A stretch of 64,000 bases of DNA, taken from assembly GCA_000585075.1 (NCBI GenBank), contig JEMY01000001.1, positions 1 through 64,000 on the forward strand, given 5' to 3'. The stretch is from Candidatus Accumulibacter regalis (GTDB taxonomy: Bacteria; Pseudomonadota; Gammaproteobacteria; Burkholderiales; Rhodocyclaceae). The notes under the pieces are model-generated. The model was not told where the DNA came from, ran no database searches, and saw only the letters and a program-made list of their open reading frames with translations. Every line of letters begins with the position of its first letter. Position 1 is the first letter of the stretch. A program made the position numbers and the translations under genes. Of this stretch, positions 1 to 11,616 are shown in pieces.

Positions 1-286
1 GAGGGAGGTACGGAAATTTCCGCGCGTCTGAGAAGTGCGAATTCCCTGCGCTGTCTATGCCGCGATCGCTAATGCTCTTGCCACCTCGCCGCATCACGCG
101 CAGGGGCAGTTGGAGTGCCACAGTGATCGCCAACTCGGCAATCAATGGAGAGGCGTAGCGGTGCCTCACGGTATTAGCAATATTCGCTACTTGTCTTCGC
201 GGTTCCGGCTAGCTGCCGGCCGATTCGGCAAGGTCCTACCGGCGTTGCCGACCTGTCACCGACGGTATAACTGCTGTTTGGCGCAA
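1..286. other. Left-edge region with no gene recognised
   Basis: The only open frame here (plus, 35-367) has no recognisable domain, runs through the terminator of the opposite gene, and looks fortuitous. I see no RNA gene or repeat. Base composition is somewhat more AT-rich than in the core genes to the right. Confidence 0.4.
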
Positions 287-317
287 GAAAAAACCGAGAC
301 AGTCTTCCGTCTCGGTT
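287..317 (-). terminator. Rho-independent terminator of the orphan gene
   Basis: Read on the minus strand, a 9-bp perfect stem (AACCGAGAC / GTCTCGGTT) with an 8-nt loop is followed by a run of T residues. It begins just past the stop codon of the minus-strand gene at 334-1098, where a terminator for that gene should be. Confidence 0.85.
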
Positions 318-333
318 CATCGCTGACTAGTAC

Positions 334-1098
334 TTACAGGTTACACGAGCGCCACCAACTGCTGTGATCCTGGCGCAGCTCTTCATGTGAAGGCATCTTA
401 TAGAAGACGAGATCAGAACCGTTACCAATATAGATACCATTCTTGATCATTCGATACGGGAACTCAAGCGAGTGCACGCGATGCACCAGCTTGCTTTGCT
501 TGCCGGCTGGATCAACTTCAAGCAAGGCCTCGCGGAGGTGGTGAACAAACGAGTACGGCAGATCGCCAACGGCCCCAGCTCCCGGATCCGTCGCCAGTGC
601 GCCTAGCTCCAGTTCAACAAAGCACAGGCCAGGGAAGCGAATGAACTTGTTGGGCTGACTGGTGACCTTTTCATAGTACGTCTTGGGGTCTTGCGCGCTG
701 ACCACCAGACTGTTGATCGGTGCGAGGTCCTGGTACATGTGCAAGCCCTTCCCCTTCGCCGGAAACGAATCGGCGCGGCTCAAGCCCAGTGTCTGCCCGT
801 ACGCGGTGCCCAGATACAGCTTGCCCAGAGCGCTCACCGGGATGTGCTCAAGCACCCGGTAAACAGAAATATAGACCGAGTTCTTGGGCGTGCCATCGGG
901 GTGCGCGACACAGCGTTCAAAACCCTCATCAATGTTGAAGAACTCATGACGGAATTTTGGATCGACCTCGAAGAAGATCGCTTGTCCCTTGGATTTGTAG
1001 CTATGGCCGGTTGCGTAGTATTGCCCGAACTGCTCAGGTTCCAGCATTGAGGCGATCAGGGCTTCGGGGACCAGCGAAAAGTAGAGATGTATCGTCAT
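334..1098 (-). CDS. Hypothetical protein, 254 aa, function unknown
   Basis: The start is set at the internal ATG giving MTIHLYFSLVPEAL rather than the longer ORF start, because TTGGAGAAAG lies about 10 bases upstream of it. The protein is soluble, with no signal peptide, membrane segment or motif I can name. It contains a conserved-looking YYATGHSYKSKGQAIFFEVD stretch near the N-terminus and ends in SSWWRSCNL. It is a single-gene unit: a candidate promoter lies about 110 bp upstream and a terminator follows directly. The sequence is visibly less GC-rich than gyrB next door, which may reflect horizontal acquisition. I do not assign a function. Confidence 0.75.
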   Translation of the reverse strand: MTIHLYFSLVPEALIASMLEPEQFGQYYATGHSYKSKGQAIFFEVDPKFRHEFFNIDEGFERCVAHPDGTPKNSVYISVYRVLEHIPVSALGKLYLGTAYGQTLGLSRADSFPAKGKGLHMYQDLAPINSLVVSAQDPKTYYEKVTSQPNKFIRFPGLCFVELELGALATDPGAGAVGDLPYSFVHHLREALLEVDPAGKQSKLVHRVHSLEFPYRMIKNGIYIGNGSDLVFYKMPSHEELRQDHSSWWRSCNL

Positions 1099-1216
1099 GA
1101 TTGTGTACTTTCTCCAAGATGAGATTGTGTGGACCACGTGCCACCGACGGACAATGCCGATGGTTACACATAGACCGATGCGGTTTTCTTGTTGCGGCCA
1201 CGACTCTATTGTGCGA

Positions 1217-1250
1217 ATTATACGAGCTGTGGCTGGCGGCGGCTAGCCGC
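1217..1250 (-). promoter_or_regulatory. Candidate promoter with palindrome for the orphan gene
   Basis: On the minus strand a perfect TATAAT (1222-1217) lies about 120 bp upstream of the orphan gene's start. The -35 position is poor (TAGCCG) and overlaps a perfect 12-bp palindrome, GCGGCTAGCCGC (1239-1250). The palindrome could be an operator for a dimeric regulator; that is inference. Confidence 0.4.
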
Positions 1251-1350
1251 TTGAACCGACTTCGTCCGTTCGCCTGCGCATTTATGTGTGAAGCATTTCC
1301 TGCCAAAAACCCGGCGCAGCGGTCATTCCTCCCCGTCGCCATGGGAAAGT

Positions 1351-1370
1351 CCGGATGTTTGCTCATCCGG
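1351..1370 (-). terminator. Possible gyrB terminator hairpin
   Basis: A 7-bp inverted repeat, CCGGATG / CATCCGG, with a 6-nt loop sits just downstream of the gyrB stop when read on the minus strand. It is followed only by ACTTTCCC, so the T-tract is weak and the call is tentative. Confidence 0.35.
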
Positions 1371-1377
1371 CTATTAC

Positions 1378-3873
<2,496 letters not shown>

Positions 3874-3910
3874 TTAACCACTGCTGCTCCTCATGAGCCC
3901 TCGCGTCACC

Positions 3911-5041
3911 TCAAATGCGCATCGGCATGACCACGTAGCGAAACCGCTCGTTGCCCGGTATGGTCAGCAAGGCACTCGAATTTGCATCGTTGAAGCCCCA
4001 TTCGATGGCCTCGTCAGAGCGGTTGTTCAGCACGTCGAGCAGGTAAGCGACGTTGAAACCAACGTCCAGTGGTTCGCCGTCGTACTCCACCTCTATCTCT
4101 TCCAGCGCCTCTTCCTGCTCGGCGTTGGCGGCCATGATCTTGAGACTGCCTTCACCCAGCATCAGGCGAACGCCACGAAATTTCTCATTGGTCAGAATCG
4201 CCGCCCTGACCATGGATTGCAGCAACTGGGCACGGCTGACCGAAACCACGTTCCTCAGGCTGGCCGGAATGACGCGTTCGTAGTCGGGGAAGCGACCGTC
4301 GATAAGCTTGGAGACCAGAGTGATGTTCGCGAACTTGAAGCGAATCTGGCTGGGCAGCATTTCGATGACCAGCGGCTCGTCGCTATCGCTTAGCAGCCTG
4401 TTGAGTTCGATTACCGTCTTGCGTGGCAGGATCAATTCCTGGCGCGTTGCTCCGTCGGCGCGCAGGGCCTCGGGAGAATCTTCAAGTGGCATGCTGGCGT
4501 AGGCCAAGCGATGTCCGTCAGTGGCCACGGCGCGCAACTCGCGACCGTCGACGAGCAGCAGCAGACCGTTAAGGTAGTAGCGAACGTCCTGAGCCGCCAT
4601 CGCGTACTGAGTCTGCGCCAACAAGCTGCGAAACTCCTTCTGCGGAACACTGAAGCGCCGGACTTCACCCTCAGCCATCGCCAGGCATGGGAAGTCATCT
4701 GCCGGCAGGGTCTGCAGGCTGAAACGGCTCTTGCCAGCCTTTAGCTGCAAGCGCCGGTCGTCCAGCACCAGACTCACCTCGACGGATTCCGGCAGGGAAC
4801 GCAAAATTTCCTGTAGCTTCCTCGCACCGACGGTCACGGCGCCATCGCCATCGCCGGTTGCTCCGCTCGTCGAGCTGGTGATCTGAATTTCTATATCGGT
4901 TGCCAGAAGGGTCAGTACGTCGCCGCGCTTTTCGAGCAAAACGTTCGACAGAATGGGCAAGGTGTGACGCCTCTCAACTATCCCCGAAACCGCCTGCAAG
5001 GGTGCCAGCAGAGTGTCGCGTCTTGTTTTAATAAGAAGCAT
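3911..5041 (-). CDS. dnaN: DNA polymerase III beta sliding clamp
   Basis: The ring-shaped homodimeric clamp tethers DNA polymerase III to DNA. The 376-aa product is close to the usual 366-380. It begins MLLIKTRRDTLLAPLQAVSGIVERRHTLPIL and ends with the family C-terminus YVVMPMRI, which contributes to the partner-binding pocket. It lies 64 bp upstream of gyrB and 211 bp downstream of dnaA, in the classical origin-proximal order. The AT-rich upstream gap probably carries an additional promoter as well as origin elements. Confidence 0.98.
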   Translation of the reverse strand: MLLIKTRRDTLLAPLQAVSGIVERRHTLPILSNVLLEKRGDVLTLLATDIEIQITSSTSGATGDGDGAVTVGARKLQEILRSLPESVEVSLVLDDRRLQLKAGKSRFSLQTLPADDFPCLAMAEGEVRRFSVPQKEFRSLLAQTQYAMAAQDVRYYLNGLLLLVDGRELRAVATDGHRLAYASMPLEDSPEALRADGATRQELILPRKTVIELNRLLSDSDEPLVIEMLPSQIRFKFANITLVSKLIDGRFPDYERVIPASLRNVVSVSRAQLLQSMVRAAILTNEKFRGVRLMLGEGSLKIMAANAEQEEALEEIEVEYDGEPLDVGFNVAYLLDVLNNRSDEAIEWGFNDANSSALLTIPGNERFRYVVMPMRI

Positions 5042-5252
5042 ATATATAAATCCTATAAAGACTATAGTCGGAACAAGTCTGTTGATACTTTGTAATTTAT
5101 GTTTTTATTCAATGCGTTGACCAGATTTTTCGAACTGAAAAAAGTCTGTTTTCTCCTGTGGACCAAATCGAACAATTTATCCACAGGGACCTTTTGCCCT
5201 CTTTTTCCACTTTTCCTTTGCACTTTTTCCACGGACTTCTACACGCGCCACC
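5042..5252. other. oriC: Candidate chromosomal origin (oriC) between dnaA and dnaN
   Basis: This 211-bp gap is strikingly AT-rich near dnaN (ATATATAAATCCTATAAAG...), suiting a DNA-unwinding element. It contains one perfect DnaA box, TTATCCACA (5177-5185, plus), two one-mismatch-type boxes, TTTTCCACT (5203-5211) and TTTTCCACG (5225-5233), and a weaker reverse box, TGTGGACCA (5157-5165). The arrangement is what is expected of a bacterial oriC. The dnaA-rpmH gap is the other candidate but has only one perfect box. Location is inferred from motifs, not measured. Confidence 0.65.
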
Positions 5253-6656
5253 CTAGCTCTTGAGGACCTGCTGCAGCACGTGCACGTCGTGGTTGAGTTC
5301 GTTCTCCTTGGTACGCAGGTCATCGATGGTGCGTACCGCGTGCAGCACCGTGGTATGGTCGCGCCCACCGAAGGCGCCGCCTATGGCCGGGTAGCTCAGC
5401 GTGGTCAGATTCTTGGTCAGCCACATGGCGATTTGCCGTGGCCGGACGATCACTCGCGTGCGCTTCTTCGAGAACAGGTCGGCCACCTTGATCTTGTAGT
5501 AGTCGGCAACCGTCTTCTGGATGTTGTCGACGGTGATTTGGCGGTTGACGGCGCCAATCACGTCCTTCAGCGCTTCCTTGGCCAGATCCAGCGATATCAG
5601 GCGACCGTGGAACGCCGAGTAGGCGAGTACCTTCTTGAGCGCACCTTCGAGTTCGCGCACATTGGAGCGCAGGTGTTTGGCGATGTAGAACGCCACTTCG
5701 TCGTCAAGCGCAACGCCATCGCCTTCGGCCTTCTTCTTGAGAATTGCCACCCGCATCTCCGTCTCCGGAGGTTCGATTTGTACGGTCAGTCCCCAATCAA
5801 AACGTGTAATCAGACGATCTTCAAGACCCGAGATGTTCTTCGGATAGGTGTCACAGCTGATCACGATCTGTTTGCGCGTTTCGCTCAGGGCGTTGTAAAC
5901 GTAGAAAAATTCCTCCTGGGTACGGTTCTTGCCGTTGAAGAACTGTACGTCGTCGAGCAGTAGAACGTCGAGCGAGCGGTAGTAGCGCTTGAAGACGTCG
6001 AAGGACTTCTGTTGGTAAGCGCGTACGACGTCCGAGTAGTAGTCTTCGGCATGGACGTAACGGACGACCCGGTCGGGATAGTTGTCGAGTATGTGATTGC
6101 CGATGGCGTGGATCAGGTGCGTCTTGCCGAGACCAGCGCCGCCATAGATGAAAAGCGGGTTGTAAGTGGTCTCCCCGGGGTTGATCGAGACCTGCCGCGA
6201 AGCGGCGCGCGCCAGATCGTTGGCTTTGCCGACGATCAGGTTGTCAAAGGTAAAGGTCTTGATCAAGCGGGTTTTTTCGTATGCGGTACGGTCTCTTTCG
6301 GCGAGTGAGTTGGCACTGACGGCAGCCGCCGCCAGCGCAGCAATCGGGCGGCCATCATTTCGCTGCGCAGGGTTATTTGTTCCGGGCGCCGGTGGATTTG
6401 GCGGTGTGACGCGTTCGCCGAGGCTCAAGACGACGTTGACCGGCATCGAAAAGTGCTCGCTCGCCAACTCTTCGATGCGTGCCAGGTAGCGTTCCTTGAC
6501 CCATTTCAGAATGAACCCATTGGGCGCCAGAAGCCGCAATCCGCGCGCGCAGTCCTCCTCTCCCTGCAGGACGAGGGGCCGAATCCAGGTGCTGAACTGC
6601 TGAGGCGGAAGTTCCTGCTCGAACTGGCTCAGACATGCGGACCAAAAGCTAGCCAT
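5253..6656 (-). CDS. dnaA: Chromosomal replication initiator DnaA
   Basis: DnaA binds DnaA boxes at oriC and, in its ATP form, melts the origin and recruits DnaB. Visible are domain I (FWSACLSQFEQELPPQQFSTWIRPL), a low-complexity linker near residues 85-125, the AAA+ core with Walker A GGAGLGKTHL and Walker B LLLDDVQFF, and the domain IV DNA-binding signature GGRDHTTVLHA near the C-terminus. I prefer the ATG at 6656 (467 aa) over the TTG one codon earlier in the ORF track. The Shine-Dalgarno sequence is not obvious. It heads the dnaA-dnaN-gyrB cluster, and a perfect DnaA box 230 bp upstream suggests autoregulation. Confidence 0.98.
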   Translation of the reverse strand: MASFWSACLSQFEQELPPQQFSTWIRPLVLQGEEDCARGLRLLAPNGFILKWVKERYLARIEELASEHFSMPVNVVLSLGERVTPPNPPAPGTNNPAQRNDGRPIAALAAAAVSANSLAERDRTAYEKTRLIKTFTFDNLIVGKANDLARAASRQVSINPGETTYNPLFIYGGAGLGKTHLIHAIGNHILDNYPDRVVRYVHAEDYYSDVVRAYQQKSFDVFKRYYRSLDVLLLDDVQFFNGKNRTQEEFFYVYNALSETRKQIVISCDTYPKNISGLEDRLITRFDWGLTVQIEPPETEMRVAILKKKAEGDGVALDDEVAFYIAKHLRSNVRELEGALKKVLAYSAFHGRLISLDLAKEALKDVIGAVNRQITVDNIQKTVADYYKIKVADLFSKKRTRVIVRPRQIAMWLTKNLTTLSYPAIGGAFGGRDHTTVLHAVRTIDDLRTKENELNHDVHVLQQVLKS

Positions 6657-6864
6657 CAATGATCATGGAGTAAAATCCCGAAATAGTGCGCCGATGCAAG
6701 AGCGCAACGGCAGCCGTTCGCCATGACAAGACAGCTTGAAAATCATTGAGATGGACCGCTATCGCCGTGTGGCGCAGGCTACCTGCACGAGGCTGATAGC
6801 GAAGACCTGCCGCTGACCCTCGGCGCTTCGCATTTGTTGTCTTGTCTGGAGCGCTCAAAGGTCA

Positions 6865-6895
6865 ATTCTAACCCGTTGAACGAAAGTTATCCACA
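6865..6895 (-). promoter_or_regulatory. DnaA box and possible dnaA promoter
   Basis: A perfect DnaA box, TTATCCACA, lies at 6887-6895 (plus orientation). On the minus strand a TAGAAT hexamer (6870-6865) sits about 17 bp downstream of it, so the box would overlap the -35 zone of a dnaA promoter. The box is certain; the promoter is a guess from spacing. Confidence 0.5.
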
Positions 6896-6915
6896 GCTTC
6901 AGTCAAAATATGGTC

Positions 6916-6945
6916 TTGACAAGCTTTGCTCTAAAGCTGTCTAAT
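6916..6945 (+). promoter_or_regulatory. Promoter for rpmH-rnpA
   Basis: A consensus -35, TTGACA (6916-6921), is followed after 18 bp by TCTAAT (6940-6945), five of six bases matching TATAAT. Transcription would start near 6952, about 30 bp before rpmH. This is one of the best sigma-70 promoters in the window. The rest of the 6660-6982 gap shows no gene. Confidence 0.8.
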
Positions 6946-6982
6946 TACGCGTTCACTTCGCAATGACTTCAAGGGTTTAACC

Positions 6983-7117
6983 ATGAAACGCACTTATCAA
7001 CCGTCGGTGGTTCGTCGCAAGCGCACCCACGGCTTCCTCGTCCGCATGTCTACTCGTGGCGGGCGTGCCGTCATCCGTGCTCGTCGAGCCAAAGGTCGTC
7101 ACCGCTTGGCGGTTTGA
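6983..7117 (+). CDS. rpmH: 50S ribosomal protein L34
   Basis: This 44-aa gene is too short for the ORF track. It translates as [22 protein letters not shown] and ends [11 protein letters not shown], the invariant pattern of L34, a very basic protein of the large ribosomal subunit. ATG start with AAGGG about 9 bases upstream and a strong promoter 40 bp further up. Its TGA stop overlaps the TTG start of rnpA, so the two are translationally coupled. Confidence 0.98.
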   Translation: MKRTYQPSVVRRKRTHGFLVRMSTRGGRAVIRARRAKGRHRLAV

Positions 7118-7509
7118 GCGGCAGGACCTATCCCGTCAGCGATCTTTCGTTCGCCGCTGCCTCTTTCCCAAAGCGCTACCGCCTATTGAAAACGGATGAG
7201 TACTCATCCGTTTTTGGTTTCAGGAAGGCGCTAAAAAGCCGGCATTTCCTGCTACATTACCGCCCTCGCGACGCGGAGAACCTCCCCGATGCTCGGCTCG
7301 GCCTGGTTGTTGCCAAGCGCTTTCTGCGCCGGTCGGTCGATCGAAATCTGGTCAAGCGACTGGCAAGAGAGAATTTTCGCCTGCTGCGCGCCCGCCTTCG
7401 CTGCAATGATTTCGTGTTGCGTCTGGCGGTCAAGCCGAAAGCAATTGACCGGGAAGCTTTGGCGCTGGAGATCCAGCGTCTGCTGAGCAAGATGACCTCA
7501 CCACAATAA
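7114..7509 (+). CDS. rnpA: Ribonuclease P protein component
   Basis: The protein cofactor of RNase P assists the RNA subunit in removing tRNA 5' leaders. The 131-aa product has the diagnostic [17 protein letters not shown] start and the basic RNR-type signature [13 protein letters not shown] near residue 80. It starts at TTG, overlapping the rpmH stop by four bases (TTGA). The first methionine-like positions further in would remove conserved sequence, so the TTG start is reasonable. rpmH-rnpA-yidD-yidC is a classical operon. Confidence 0.96.
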   Translation: MSGRTYPVSDLSFAAASFPKRYRLLKTDEYSSVFGFRKALKSRHFLLHYRPRDAENLPDARLGLVVAKRFLRRSVDRNLVKRLARENFRLLRARLRCNDFVLRLAVKPKAIDREALALEIQRLLSKMTSPQ

Positions 7510-7516
7510 TGGACTG

Positions 7517-7726
7517 ATGAAACCGTTGCTCCTCGCGCTGATAGGCTTTTACCGCTACGCGATAAGTCCCCTTCTTGGGCGTCGTTGCCGTTTCTTCCCC
7601 AGCTGTTCGGAGTACGCGGCGGAAGCCGTTGAAAAGTATGGCGCGGGCAAGGGAGGACGCCTTGCCCTGCAGCGGGTGTTCCGCTGTCATCCGTGGAATC
7701 CGGGTGGTTTTGATCCCGTACCCTGA
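7517..7726 (+). CDS. yidD: Membrane protein insertion efficiency factor YidD
   Basis: This small, 69-aa inner-membrane-associated protein aids YidC-dependent membrane protein insertion. It shows the family pattern [27 protein letters not shown] followed by [17 protein letters not shown], including the conserved cysteines and the PxxxGG motif. It lies 7 bp after rnpA and 26 bp before yidC. Length is typical. Confidence 0.96.
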   Translation: MKPLLLALIGFYRYAISPLLGRRCRFFPSCSEYAAEAVEKYGAGKGGRLALQRVFRCHPWNPGGFDPVP

Positions 7727-7752
7727 ATATCAATTGAATCGTATAGGCTTTC

Positions 7753-9453
7753 ATGGATAACCGACGCCTGCTCCTGTTGCTGGTTTTCTCCTTCTCGCTG
7801 GTCATGCTCTGGGATGCCTGGCAGAAATACAATCAGCCGCCGCCAGTCGCCCCAATGGCGACAGCCGGGGCGGTGGCCCCCGGGTCGAGCGATGCCGCGG
7901 CGCCACAGCCGTCGGCAAGCCTGCATTCGCCGCTGCCGACGGTACCCGGCGAAGCAGCGGCACCGGTCGCGCCAGCGGGCGAGTCATTCACCATCAAGAC
8001 TGACCTTTTCGTTGCCGAGATTTCAGCGCAGGGTGGTGACATCGTCCGCCTGGTGTTGCACAACTACAAGGACACCGAGGCCAAAAGCAAGGATTTCGCG
8101 CTCTTCGAGCGTCGTCATCATTACGCCGCGCAAAGCGGCCTGATCGGCGACGGTCTGCCAAACCACAAAACGGTCTTCTCTGCTTTGCCCGGCCCCCGCG
8201 AGCTCGGCGGTGACGCCAAGACTCTGCAGTTTCGCCTCGAGGCGCCGCCTGTCAATGGCGTAAGGGTTTCCAAGATCTACACTTTCACGCGCGGAAGCTA
8301 CCTGATCGACATCACTCAGGAGATTGACAACGCTAGCGACAAGGAAGTGGCGCTTCATGCCTACTACCAGTTTCAACGCGATACCAAGGCTCCCGAGGGC
8401 GAGAGCCGGATGGTGTCGACCTTTACCGGTCCAGCCGTCTACACGGAGCAGGAAAAGTTTCAGAAGGTGCACTTCGCCGACATCGAAGCTGGCAAGGCCA
8501 AGTTCGTTACCCAGGCCGAGAATGGCTGGATCGCCATGGTTCAGCACTACTTCGTCGCCGCGTGGCTTCCTCCCGAGAAACTGCCACGCGAGTTCTATAT
8601 GCGCAAGCTGGATGGCAACGTAGACCAGTTGGTGGCAGCCGGCGTCATCTTGCCGGTGCCGCTTACGGCACCTGGCTCGAAGACCGCTTTTTCCGTTCCC
8701 CTCTATTCCGGCCCGCAGTTGCAAGGAACCCTCGATCGTCTGGCACTGCCGAAGGCCGAGGGCGGACTCGGCGCGCAAGGTTTACCATTGGTTGTCGACT
8801 ACGGCTGGTTGACGATCATCGCCGCGCCAATCTTCTGGTGTCTGCAGGCGATCCACAATGTCGTCGGCAACTGGGGATGGGCGATCGTCCTGCTCACCGT
8901 CGCCATCAAGTTGCTGTTCTTTCCGCTGTCGGCAGCCAGCTACAAGTCGATGGCCAAGATGCGTACCGTGACGCCACTTCTGGTCAAGCTCAAGGAGCGG
9001 CACGCCGGCGACCGCCAGAAGCTCAACCAGGAAATGATGGAGCTCTACAAGCGCGAAAAGATCAATCCGCTGGGCGGCTGCCTGCCCATCGCGGTGCAGA
9101 TTCCGGTCTTCATCGCCCTCTACTGGGCCCTGCTTGGTGCGGTCGAAATCCGTGATGCACCGTGGATACTTTGGATTACCGACCTCTCGGCGAGCGACCC
9201 CTACTACGTGCTGCCGGTGGTGATGGTGGTCACCATGCTCATCCAGACCAGGCTCAACCCGACGCCGCCGGATCCGATCCAGGCAAAGGTGATGATGATG
9301 ATGCCGTTCATCTTCGGCGCCATGTTCTTCTTCTTCCCCGCTGGCCTGGTGCTCTACTGGGTGGTCAACAACACCCTGTCGATTGCCCAGCAATGGCAGA
9401 TCACGCGGATGATGGAAGGTGGCGCGAAAGCCGCCAACGACCCAAAAGCCTGA
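7753..9453 (+). CDS. yidC: Membrane protein insertase YidC/Oxa1
   Basis: YidC inserts and folds inner-membrane proteins, alone or with SecYEG. The 566-aa product has an N-terminal anchor ([20 protein letters not shown]), an Ala/Pro-rich linker, the large periplasmic beta-sandwich domain of Gram-negative YidC (about residues 75-350), and the conserved five-helix Oxa1 core from about residue 365, with [20 protein letters not shown] and [20 protein letters not shown]. Its last 35 bases overlap the GTG start of mnmE. Confidence 0.97.
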   Translation: MDNRRLLLLLVFSFSLVMLWDAWQKYNQPPPVAPMATAGAVAPGSSDAAAPQPSASLHSPLPTVPGEAAAPVAPAGESFTIKTDLFVAEISAQGGDIVRLVLHNYKDTEAKSKDFALFERRHHYAAQSGLIGDGLPNHKTVFSALPGPRELGGDAKTLQFRLEAPPVNGVRVSKIYTFTRGSYLIDITQEIDNASDKEVALHAYYQFQRDTKAPEGESRMVSTFTGPAVYTEQEKFQKVHFADIEAGKAKFVTQAENGWIAMVQHYFVAAWLPPEKLPREFYMRKLDGNVDQLVAAGVILPVPLTAPGSKTAFSVPLYSGPQLQGTLDRLALPKAEGGLGAQGLPLVVDYGWLTIIAAPIFWCLQAIHNVVGNWGWAIVLLTVAIKLLFFPLSAASYKSMAKMRTVTPLLVKLKERHAGDRQKLNQEMMELYKREKINPLGGCLPIAVQIPVFIALYWALLGAVEIRDAPWILWITDLSASDPYYVLPVVMVVTMLIQTRLNPTPPDPIQAKVMMMMPFIFGAMFFFFPAGLVLYWVVNNTLSIAQQWQITRMMEGGAKAANDPKA

Positions 9454-10795
9454 GTCGGGCAGAACGGCAGCGACCATAGCCGCCATCGCGACCGCCCCCG
9501 GTCGTGGTGGCATCGGCATAGTCCGCGTCTCGGGAACGAAGCTTCTGGACTTCGCGACGGCGCTGAGTGGCAGGCAACCTGCTGCTCGCCTGGCGACGCT
9601 CGCCGAGTTCAAGGCCGCTGACGGTAGCGTCATCGACAGCGGTCTACTGCTCCACTTTCCCGCGCCGCAGTCGTTTACCGGCGAAGACGTCGTCGAGCTG
9701 CACGGCCACGGTGGACCGGTGGTCATGAAAATGCTCCTGGCGCGTTGTCTGGAGCTTGGTGCGACCCTGGCCGAGCCTGGCGAATTCACCCGCCGCGCCT
9801 ACCTCAACGGCAAGCTCGATCTGGCGCAGGCGGAGGCGGTCATCGACCTGATCGACGCGGCAACCGCAGCCGCAGCGCGTAGCGCCGTGCGCTCGCTGCA
9901 GGGCGAGTTTTCCCGCGCAGTGAATGGCTTGCTCGAACAGCTGATAGAGCTGCGCGCGCTGGTCGAGGCGACCCTGGATTTCCCGGAAGAGGAAGTCGAT
10001 TTTCTCGAAGCCGCCGACGCTGTCGGCCGTCTCGGTCGCCTGCAACAACGCCTGACACAGGTCTTTGACCGCGCTCAGCAGGGCCGCTTGCTGCACGGCG
10101 GTCTGCACGTCGTCCTCGCCGGCCAGCCAAATGTCGGCAAGTCCAGCTTGCTCAATCGTCTTGCCGGCGACGACCTGGCGATCGTTACGTCCCTGCCGGG
10201 AACCACTCGCGACGTTGTGCGCAGCACCCTTCAGCTCGAGGGCATTCCACTGCACGTGATTGATACCGCCGGCCTGCGCGAAACTGCCGATCCGATCGAG
10301 CAGATCGGCATCGAACGCAGCTGGCGCGAGATCGAGCGGGCAGACGTGGTCGTTCTGCTGGTCGATGCGTGCACCGGCGTTGGCGAAGCAGACCGTGCCA
10401 TTGTCGCGCAGTTGCCCCGTCATCTTGCCCGCGTGACGGTGCATAACAAGATCGATCTTGCCGGCCGCACCGCGACCAGCACCGATGACGCCGACGGCGT
10501 GACCATCGCCCTCTCGGCCAGATCGGGCGACGGCGTAGACCTCCTGCGCCAGGCCCTGTTGCGCATTGCTGGCTGGCATCCGGCCGAAGACGTGTTCATC
10601 GCCCGCGAACGCCATTTGCGTGCCCTGCAGCAGACCCGAGAGCGCATCGAGCAGGCGCAGGCACAACTGCCACGGCTGGAGCTGTTCGCGGAAGAGCTGC
10701 GTCTGGCGCAACTGGCGCTGGCGACGATCACCGGCGAGTTCACTGCTGACGACCTTCTCGGCGAGATTTTCGGACGCTTCTGCATCGGCAAGTAA
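9419..10795 (+). CDS. mnmE: tRNA modification GTPase MnmE (TrmE)
   Basis: With MnmG (encoded at 16.8 kb) this protein forms the complex that installs the 5-carboxymethylaminomethyl group on wobble U34 of certain tRNAs. Of its 458 aa, the N-terminal formyl-THF-binding domain spans about residues 20-140 ([21 protein letters not shown]), the G domain carries G1 [12 protein letters not shown] and DTAGLRET, and the C-terminus is CIGK with the conserved cysteine. The only plausible start is GTG at 9419, inside the end of yidC. No ATG precedes the conserved TIAAIAT region. Confidence 0.96.
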   Translation: MARKPPTTQKPESGRTAATIAAIATAPGRGGIGIVRVSGTKLLDFATALSGRQPAARLATLAEFKAADGSVIDSGLLLHFPAPQSFTGEDVVELHGHGGPVVMKMLLARCLELGATLAEPGEFTRRAYLNGKLDLAQAEAVIDLIDAATAAAARSAVRSLQGEFSRAVNGLLEQLIELRALVEATLDFPEEEVDFLEAADAVGRLGRLQQRLTQVFDRAQQGRLLHGGLHVVLAGQPNVGKSSLLNRLAGDDLAIVTSLPGTTRDVVRSTLQLEGIPLHVIDTAGLRETADPIEQIGIERSWREIERADVVVLLVDACTGVGEADRAIVAQLPRHLARVTVHNKIDLAGRTATSTDDADGVTIALSARSGDGVDLLRQALLRIAGWHPAEDVFIARERHLRALQQTRERIEQAQAQLPRLELFAEELRLAQLALATITGEFTADDLLGEIFGRFCIGK

Positions 10796-10854
10796 GGCCG
10801 CTGCTGACTTTCTGCCCGCTGTCCAGGGCGCGTCAAAACAAAGGATTATAGGGA

Positions 10855-11616
10855 ATGAGCTGGGACCCCGAGCAATACCTCAAGTTCGTCGAAGCCCGGC
10901 GGCGACCGGCGCTCGATCTGATCGCCCGTCTTGGCGGCAGCTGCCCCAGGAACGTGGTTGACCTTGGCTGTGGCGCCGGCAACATCACTCGACTGCTCGC
11001 CGAACATTGGCCGCAGGCCAGGATCATCGGCATTGACAGTGATGCGGCAATGCTCAGGAAAGCCTCATCGACGGCTTCACCGATCGATTGGCAGAAGGCC
11101 GACATCGCCGCCTGGCGGCCATCGGTGGCTCCTGATCTGATCTTTTCGAACGCCGCCCTGCACTGGCTCGACGATCACCCGCAGCTGTTGCCCGCGCTGA
11201 TCGCGCAACTCGCCGACGGTGGCGTGCTGGCCGTGCAGATGCCGTCGAACTTCACTTCTCCGTCGCATCAGATTCTGCGCAAGCTGACCGATGACTATCG
11301 CTGGCAACAGACGCTCGGCGGCATCGAGATGGGCAAGGTTCTCACGCCGGCCGAGTACCACCGTCTGCTGTCGCCACACTGTCGCCATCTGGACATATGG
11401 GAGACCACCTACTGGCAGGCACTCGGCGGTGACGACGCGATCATCGAATGGATGAAGGGAACGACGCTGGTGCCCTATCTGTCCCGTCTTGACGAGGTCG
11501 CCAGAGAGCAGTTTCTGGCCGCTTATCGCGCACCGCTGGCAATCGTCTATCCGCGCACCAGTGCCGGCCATACCTTGTTCCCGTTCAAGCGAGTCTTCTT
11601 CGTGGCACAGCGCTGA
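10855..11616 (+). CDS. tam: Trans-aconitate 2-methyltransferase
   Basis: This is a SAM-dependent methyltransferase that in E. coli monomethylates trans-aconitate, a spontaneous by-product and inhibitor of the citric acid cycle. The 253-aa product has the SAM-binding motif VVDLGCGAGNIT near residue 37, followed by ARIIGIDSDAAML, DLIFSNAALHWL and VLAVQMPSNF, all matching Tam closely in order and spacing. It starts with ATG 59 bp after mnmE, and its stop directly abuts the start of the TSUP permease. The exact substrate is inferred from family similarity. Confidence 0.88.
   Translation: MSWDPEQYLKFVEARRRPALDLIARLGGSCPRNVVDLGCGAGNITRLLAEHWPQARIIGIDSDAAMLRKASSTASPIDWQKADIAAWRPSVAPDLIFSNAALHWLDDHPQLLPALIAQLADGGVLAVQMPSNFTSPSHQILRKLTDDYRWQQTLGGIEMGKVLTPAEYHRLLSPHCRHLDIWETTYWQALGGDDAIIEWMKGTTLVPYLSRLDEVAREQFLAAYRAPLAIVYPRTSAGHTLFPFKRVFFVAQR

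Noticed and set aside
35-367. Plus-strand ORF of 110 aa at the left edge
   Set aside because: No domain, no clear ribosome site, and it runs through the terminator and into the 3' end of the opposite gene.
1130-1145. CACGTG core at 1134-1140 considered as a parS site
   Set aside because: The flanks are not symmetrical and do not match the TGTTnCACGTGnAACA consensus. Other CACGTG cores in the window fail likewise, so no parS is claimed.
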